From positions 62,001-126,000 of the forward strand of contig JAGDZQ010000022.1 in assembly GCA_049115715.1 (NCBI GenBank): a DNA stretch of 64,000 nucleotides, written 5' to 3'. Made by a program: the position numbers and the translations under genes. The DNA is from JAMZMI01 sp049115715 (GTDB taxonomy: Bacteria > Bacteroidota > Bacteroidia > Cytophagales > Cyclobacteriaceae). Positions 60,426-64,000 of this stretch are shown in pieces. Under the pieces are notes generated by a model. The model saw only the letters and a list, made by a program, of their open reading frames with translations, made no database searches and was not told the DNA's origin. Positions within the stretch are counted from its first letter, which is position 1. Every line of letters starts with the position of its first letter.

Positions 60426-61706
60426 TTACTTAGATGACGGATAAAAAGCCGCATCGTCTAACTCCTCTTCAATTCGAAGAAGTTGATTGTATTTAGCCAT
60501 CCTATCAGAACGTGATAAAGACCCTGTTTTTATCTGACCTGTATTTAAAGCTACAGAGATATCAGCGATGGTTGAATCCTCAGTCTCTCCAGACCTATGA
60601 GATACAACTGCAGTCCAGCCAGCCTTATGAGCCATTTCAATTGCAGCGAATGTCTCAGACAAAGTTCCTATTTGATTGACTTTGATTAGGATTGAATTAC
60701 CACATTTCTCTTTAATCGCACGAGACAAGTATTCAGTATTCGTAACTAAAAGGTCATCCCCTACAAGTTGACATTTATCTCCAATTTTTTCAGTTAGCAC
60801 TTTCCAACCTTCCCAATCGTTCTCATCCATTCCATCTTCAATACTATCAATTGGGTATTTTGAGGCTAGTTCAGCTAGGTAAGATGCCTGCTCATCGCTC
60901 GTTCTTATTTTACCTCCATCACCTTCAAATTTCGCATAGTTGTACTTGCCATCTACATAAAATTCTGAAGAAGCACAGTCCATGGCAATTGTAATATCAT
61001 CGCCAGCTTTATAACCTGCAGCATCAATTGCTTGAAGTACGCTATCCAACGCTTCTTCTGTACCACCAGAAAAATTAGGAGCAAACCCTCCTTCATCTCC
61101 TACCGCAGTACTTAACCCTTTAGCCTTAATGATACTTTTAAGATTGTGAAAAACCTCAGCACCCATTCTTAGTGCTTCGCTAAAAGTAGGTGCACCTACA
61201 GGACGAATCATGAATTCTTGAAATGCGATAGGTGCATCAGAATGAGAGCCTCCGTTAATGATATTCATCATTGGAACAGGAAGCACATGTGCATTTACTC
61301 CTCCAAGGTATCTGTATAACGACTGAGAAGACTCTTGAGCTGCAGCTTTTGCTACTGCAAGAGAAACGCCAAGAATTGCATTTGCTCCCAGTTTAGATTT
61401 ATTTTTCGTTCCGTCTAGTTCGATCATGATATCATCAACCAATTTCTGATCAAATACATCGTGACCTACTATTTCTGGAGCAATTGACTCATTTACATTA
61501 TCAACAGCTTTCAAAACTCCTTTTCCAAGATATTTTGATTTATCACCATCTCTTAGCTCTACTGCCTCGTGCTCTCCTGTTGACGCTCCAGAAGGAACAG
61601 CAGCTCTTCCTAAAAATCCATTTTCAGTAACTACATCAACCTCTACGGTTGGGTTGCCACGTGAATCCAGAATTTGTCTCGCGTGAACGCTTTCGATAAT
61701 ACTCAT
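60426..61706 (-). CDS. eno: Enolase
   Basis: 426 residues, full length. Signature segments: ARQILDSRGNPTVEVDV, AVPSGASTGEHEAVELRDGD, MNIINGGSHSDAPIAFQEFM, SILIKVNQIGTLSE (catalytic Lys) and VVSHRSGETEDSTIADI. Converts 2-phosphoglycerate to phosphoenolpyruvate. The ATG overlaps the carA stop by 4 nt (61703-61706), a usual Bacteroidota arrangement. Confidence 0.97.
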   Translation of the reverse strand: MSIIESVHARQILDSRGNPTVEVDVVTENGFLGRAAVPSGASTGEHEAVELRDGDKSKYLGKGVLKAVDNVNESIAPEIVGHDVFDQKLVDDIMIELDGTKNKSKLGANAILGVSLAVAKAAAQESSQSLYRYLGGVNAHVLPVPMMNIINGGSHSDAPIAFQEFMIRPVGAPTFSEALRMGAEVFHNLKSIIKAKGLSTAVGDEGGFAPNFSGGTEEALDSVLQAIDAAGYKAGDDITIAMDCASSEFYVDGKYNYAKFEGDGGKIRTSDEQASYLAELASKYPIDSIEDGMDENDWEGWKVLTEKIGDKCQLVGDDLLVTNTEYLSRAIKEKCGNSILIKVNQIGTLSETFAAIEMAHKAGWTAVVSHRSGETEDSTIADISVALNTGQIKTGSLSRSDRMAKYNQLLRIEEELDDAAFYPSSK

Positions 61707-62821
61707 GATTTTTGTTCTTTTATTAATTGTATGAAATCGTCAAATAAATATGTTGAATCGTGTGGGCCAGGAGAAGATTCAGGGTGATATTGCACTGAAA
61801 AAGCCGGTTTACCTATTAGTTTAAGGCCTTCCACCGTATTGTCATTCAAATCCAGATGTGTAAGCTCTGCCACCTCCGACTTCTCTAAAGAATCCATTTT
61901 GACAGCAAATCCGTGATTTTGAGAAGTTATTTCACTTTTGCCTGTTTTAAGATTTTTAACAGGATGATTTAACCCTCTATGTCCATGGTGCATTTTGAAA
62001 GTCTCAATTCCTACAGCTCTTGCTAGAATCTGATTACCCAGACAAATACCAAAAACAGGAGCACCTTCATTGAGAATTTCCTTTACTGTATCAACAGCAT
62101 AATCCATCACAGCAGGATCACCTGGACCATTTGAAATAAAGTAGCCATCAGGAGCCCAAGCTTTTAATTCCGAAAAAGAAGTTTTTGCTGGAAAGACTTT
62201 ACAGTGGCAGTTCCTTTTCTCAAAATTTTTCAAGATCGAAGTTTTAATACCTAGATCCAGAACTGCAACTTTGAAACCTGTGTTTTCTGAACCCATCTCA
62301 TATGCCTCACCTGTGGTAACCTTGCTAGAGAGCTCCAAAGCTTTCATGGAAGGAACTTTGTCTAATTCCAACTTCAATGCATCAATATCAAAAATCTCAG
62401 AAGAGATAATCGCATTCATTGCTCCCGATTTTCTGATATGACGAACAAGCTTACGTGTGTCTAATCCAGAGATTCCAACTGTTTCATTTGAAACAAGGTA
62501 TTCATCAAGTCCCTCTGAAGCGGTATGTCTACTGTGTTGGTAAGTAAAATCGTTTACCACCAATCCCTTAATTTTTGGCTTATCGGATTCGTCTTCCTCC
62601 GCATGAACACCGTAATTACCGATATGCGACGTTGTATTGACTATTATTTGTCCAAAGTACGAAGGATCAGTATAAATCTCCTGATAACCTGTCATACCTG
62701 TATTAAAACAAATTTCGCCCCCTGAGGTTCCTGTTTTTCCTATCGACAATCCTTCGTATACGGATCCATCTTCTAGAAGTAAAATTGCTTTTGTTCTGGT
62801 AGGTTGTTTCATCGGCTGCAA
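61703..62821 (-). CDS. carA: Carbamoyl-phosphate synthase small subunit
   Basis: 372 residues. N-terminal half with ICFNTGMTGYQEIYTDPSYF and SGLDTRKLVRHIRKSG. Class I glutamine amidotransferase domain with FGICLGNQILARA (nucleophile Cys) and FSVQYHPESSPGPHD (His, Glu). Provides ammonia for carbamoyl phosphate; carB lies elsewhere. Downstream of rplQ, with two hairpins between (62847-62879 and 62915-62946), so it may have its own promoter or attenuation. Confidence 0.96.
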   Translation of the reverse strand: MQPMKQPTRTKAILLLEDGSVYEGLSIGKTGTSGGEICFNTGMTGYQEIYTDPSYFGQIIVNTTSHIGNYGVHAEEDESDKPKIKGLVVNDFTYQHSRHTASEGLDEYLVSNETVGISGLDTRKLVRHIRKSGAMNAIISSEIFDIDALKLELDKVPSMKALELSSKVTTGEAYEMGSENTGFKVAVLDLGIKTSILKNFEKRNCHCKVFPAKTSFSELKAWAPDGYFISNGPGDPAVMDYAVDTVKEILNEGAPVFGICLGNQILARAVGIETFKMHHGHRGLNHPVKNLKTGKSEITSQNHGFAVKMDSLEKSEVAELTHLDLNDNTVEGLKLIGKPAFSVQYHPESSPGPHDSTYLFDDFIQLIKEQKS

Positions 62822-62846
62822 AAATAGTTCTCAGTCTTAGAAAAAA

Positions 62847-62879
62847 GAAGCAATTTCTAATTGATGTAAAAATTGCTTC
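62847..62879 (-). terminator. Hairpin with T-run immediately upstream of carA
   Basis: GAAGCAATTT (62847-62856) pairs with AAATTGCTTC (62870-62879). On the - strand a run of T follows, ending about 20 nt before the carA ATG. It may be a second terminator after rplQ or an attenuator in the carA leader. Confidence 0.6.
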
Positions 62880-62914
62880 ATGGTAAATACAATTTCTATG
62901 TCAAACACATAAAA

Positions 62915-62946
62915 AAAGGGATAAAAACTAATGTTTTCATCCCTTT
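62915..62946 (-). terminator. Terminator after rplQ
   Basis: AAAGGGAT (62915-62922) pairs with ATCCCTTT (62939-62946), extended by an inner AAAAC/GTTTT pairing, followed on the - strand by a T-run. Confidence 0.8.
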
Positions 62947-62967
62947 CAATATTGTTATAATAACATT

Positions 62968-63603
62968 CTAATCTTTCTTCACTTCATCTTCAGAAGAATC
63001 AGAAGTTGGTTCTTCTTTTTTCTCCTCTTTTTCTTCTACCTCAGTCACAGTCTCAACTTCCGCGTTTGTCTCTGAAGCTTCTGTTACAACTTCTTCCTCA
63101 ACTACAGCTTCCGCTACGTCTGTTGAAGCTTCAACAACCTCAGCCTCCTGAACTTGATCATTCGAATCGGCCTTTTTCGCTCCTCCACCTCTACGAGATC
63201 TTCTTGTTTTAGCCTTAGCTGTATCAGAAGTAGTAAGTAAAAGTTCATTAAAATCAACAAGCTCCATCATGCACATCTCTGCATTATCACCTTGTCTTAT
63301 TCCCGTCTTGATGATTCTAGTGTATCCTCCAGGTCTAGCATTTACCTTCTCAGCAACAGTACTGAAAAGCTCAGTTACAGATTCCTTATTTTGAAGATAC
63401 GAAAACACAACTCTTCTAGAATGAGTAGTATCATCCTTAGACCTTGTGATGATAGGCTCAACATATTTTCTCAATGCTTTAGCCTTAGCTACTGTTGTAT
63501 TAATTCTCTTATGTAAAATCAAAGAAGTAGCCATGTTGGACAGCATTGCACCTCTATGCGAAGCTGTTCTACCTAAATGATTAAATTTCTTACCGTGTCT
63601 CAT
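62968..63603 (-). CDS. rplQ: 50S ribosomal protein L17 with acidic tail
   Basis: 211 residues. The first 118 or so are the L17 core (MRHGKKFNHLGRTASHRGAM, SLILHKRINTTVAKAKALRK, RPGGYTRIIKTGIRQGDNAE). The rest is a low-complexity Glu/Val/Thr-rich extension (SETNAEVETVTEVEEKEEKK), as in other Bacteroidota L17 proteins. The ATG shares a base with the rpoA stop (TAATG). Part of the ribosomal-protein/rpoA operon. Confidence 0.97.
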   Translation of the reverse strand: MRHGKKFNHLGRTASHRGAMLSNMATSLILHKRINTTVAKAKALRKYVEPIITRSKDDTTHSRRVVFSYLQNKESVTELFSTVAEKVNARPGGYTRIIKTGIRQGDNAEMCMMELVDFNELLLTTSDTAKAKTRRSRRGGGAKKADSNDQVQEAEVVEASTDVAEAVVEEEVVTEASETNAEVETVTEVEEKEEKKEEPTSDSSEDEVKKD

Positions 63604-64000
63604 TAGTCCTCGTCCAATTTATATTTTGAAAGATCCATACCAAAAGTAAGGTTCTTATCTGCAACCAACTGCTCCAATTCAGCAAGTGACTTCTTACCGA
63701 AATTTCTAAATTTCATCATATCAGAAATTTCTAAAGTAACCAAGTCTCCCAAAGTTCTCACATCAGCAGCTTTAAGACAGTTATAAGCCCTTACAGAAAG
63801 ATCAAGATCATTTAGAGATGTCTTAAGAAGCTTCCTCATATGAAGAAGTTCTTCATCTACTTGCTCAGGTTCTCCTTGCTCTTGAGATTCTAAGATCATA
63901 TTCTGATCTGAGAATAACATGAAATGTTGAATCAATATGTTTGCTGCACCTTTTAGCGCATTCTCAGGATGAATTGATCCATCTGTTTCTATATCTATGA
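63603..64000 (-). CDS. rpoA: RNA polymerase alpha subunit, C-terminal part
   Basis: The frame is open to the right edge, so the 5' two-thirds lie outside the window. Visible: SIHPENALKGAANILIQHFM at the end of the N-terminal domain, a linker (SQEQGEPEQVDEELL), and the C-terminal domain with LDLSVRAYNCLKAADVRTLG and MKFRNFGKKSLAELEQLV, the helix that binds UP elements. Followed directly by rplQ. Confidence 0.97.
   Translation of the reverse strand, partial: IDIETDGSIHPENALKGAANILIQHFMLFSDQNMILESQEQGEPEQVDEELLHMRKLLKTSLNDLDLSVRAYNCLKAADVRTLGDLVTLEISDMMKFRNFGKKSLAELEQLVADKNLTFGMDLSKYKLDED

Noticed and set aside
63006..63212. Leucine-rich open frame on the + strand
   Set aside because: It is the reverse reading of the Glu/Val/Thr-rich tail of L17 and has no support of its own.
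1..64000. CRISPR arrays, tRNA or rRNA genes, prophage genes, complete IS elements
   Set aside because: Looked for in all intergenic stretches by eye. No regular spacer arrays, no cloverleaf with conserved T-loop, and no transposase or integrase motifs were found.

Overview
The window is chromosomal DNA of a Bacteroidota member, most likely a marine Cytophagales-type bacterium (inference). Signs of this are the SusC/SusD pair, the TonB receptor plus DUF4249 pair, PadR genes paired with 'permease prefix' FtsX-like permeases, TAnnTTTG-type -7 boxes, few Shine-Dalgarno sequences, and the order rpoA-rplQ-carA-eno-divIC. The DNA looks about 40% G+C.

1-18.7 kb: a partial NTF2-like gene, then five tandem units on the + strand. 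Each unit has a small PadR regulator and an orphan double-FtsX permease of about 875-895 residues. Coupling is tight (4-nt overlap, 1-nt overlap or 1-nt gap), except that unit 1 carries an extra secreted DUF1080/LamG-like gene. A GH29 fucosidase lies on the - strand between units 3 and 4. No ABC ATPase is present. Upstream sequences fall into two operator types that match two types of PadR recognition helix.

18.8-24.4 kb: a six-gene - strand operon. In transcription order it encodes a small membrane protein, a secreted beta-rich protein, a protealysin-like M4 metalloprotease without signal peptide, a 130-residue protein, a TPR sensor kinase and a NarL/LuxR-type response regulator. 24.7-27.1 kb: a TPMT-like methyltransferase, an AAC(3)-I-like acetyltransferase, a secreted alpha/beta hydrolase and a GyrI-like protein.

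27.2-33.1 kb: a SusC/SusD locus with two accessory lipoproteins. 33.4-39.5 kb: a TPR protein, then a MarR-RND-LolA-like-outer-membrane-barrel module resembling an envelope lipid or export system. It has several palindromes upstream and a 284-bp miniature transposable element between marR and the RND gene. 39.6-45.6 kb: an HAD phosphatase, a TerB-like protein, two microproteins, a TonB receptor/DUF4249 group and a probably frameshifted DUF3592-like gene.

45.6-58.5 kb: mostly housekeeping. It holds an M42 aminopeptidase, an acyl-CoA carboxylase beta subunit, Ppx/GppA, Ldh-family dehydrogenase, Pif1-like helicase, a broken DUF1223 gene, cytochrome c, a DnaQ-like exonuclease, small membrane proteins and a three-gene NAD(P) transhydrogenase. 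58.5-59.5 kb is a 1-kb gene-free stretch with the second copy of the 284-bp element. 59.5-64 kb: an outer membrane protein, divIC/ftsB, eno, carA, rplQ and the 3' part of rpoA.

The least explained items are the two-copy TIR/TSD element, the two PadR operator classes, and the protease/two-component operon. All family assignments are by motif reading; no database search was run.
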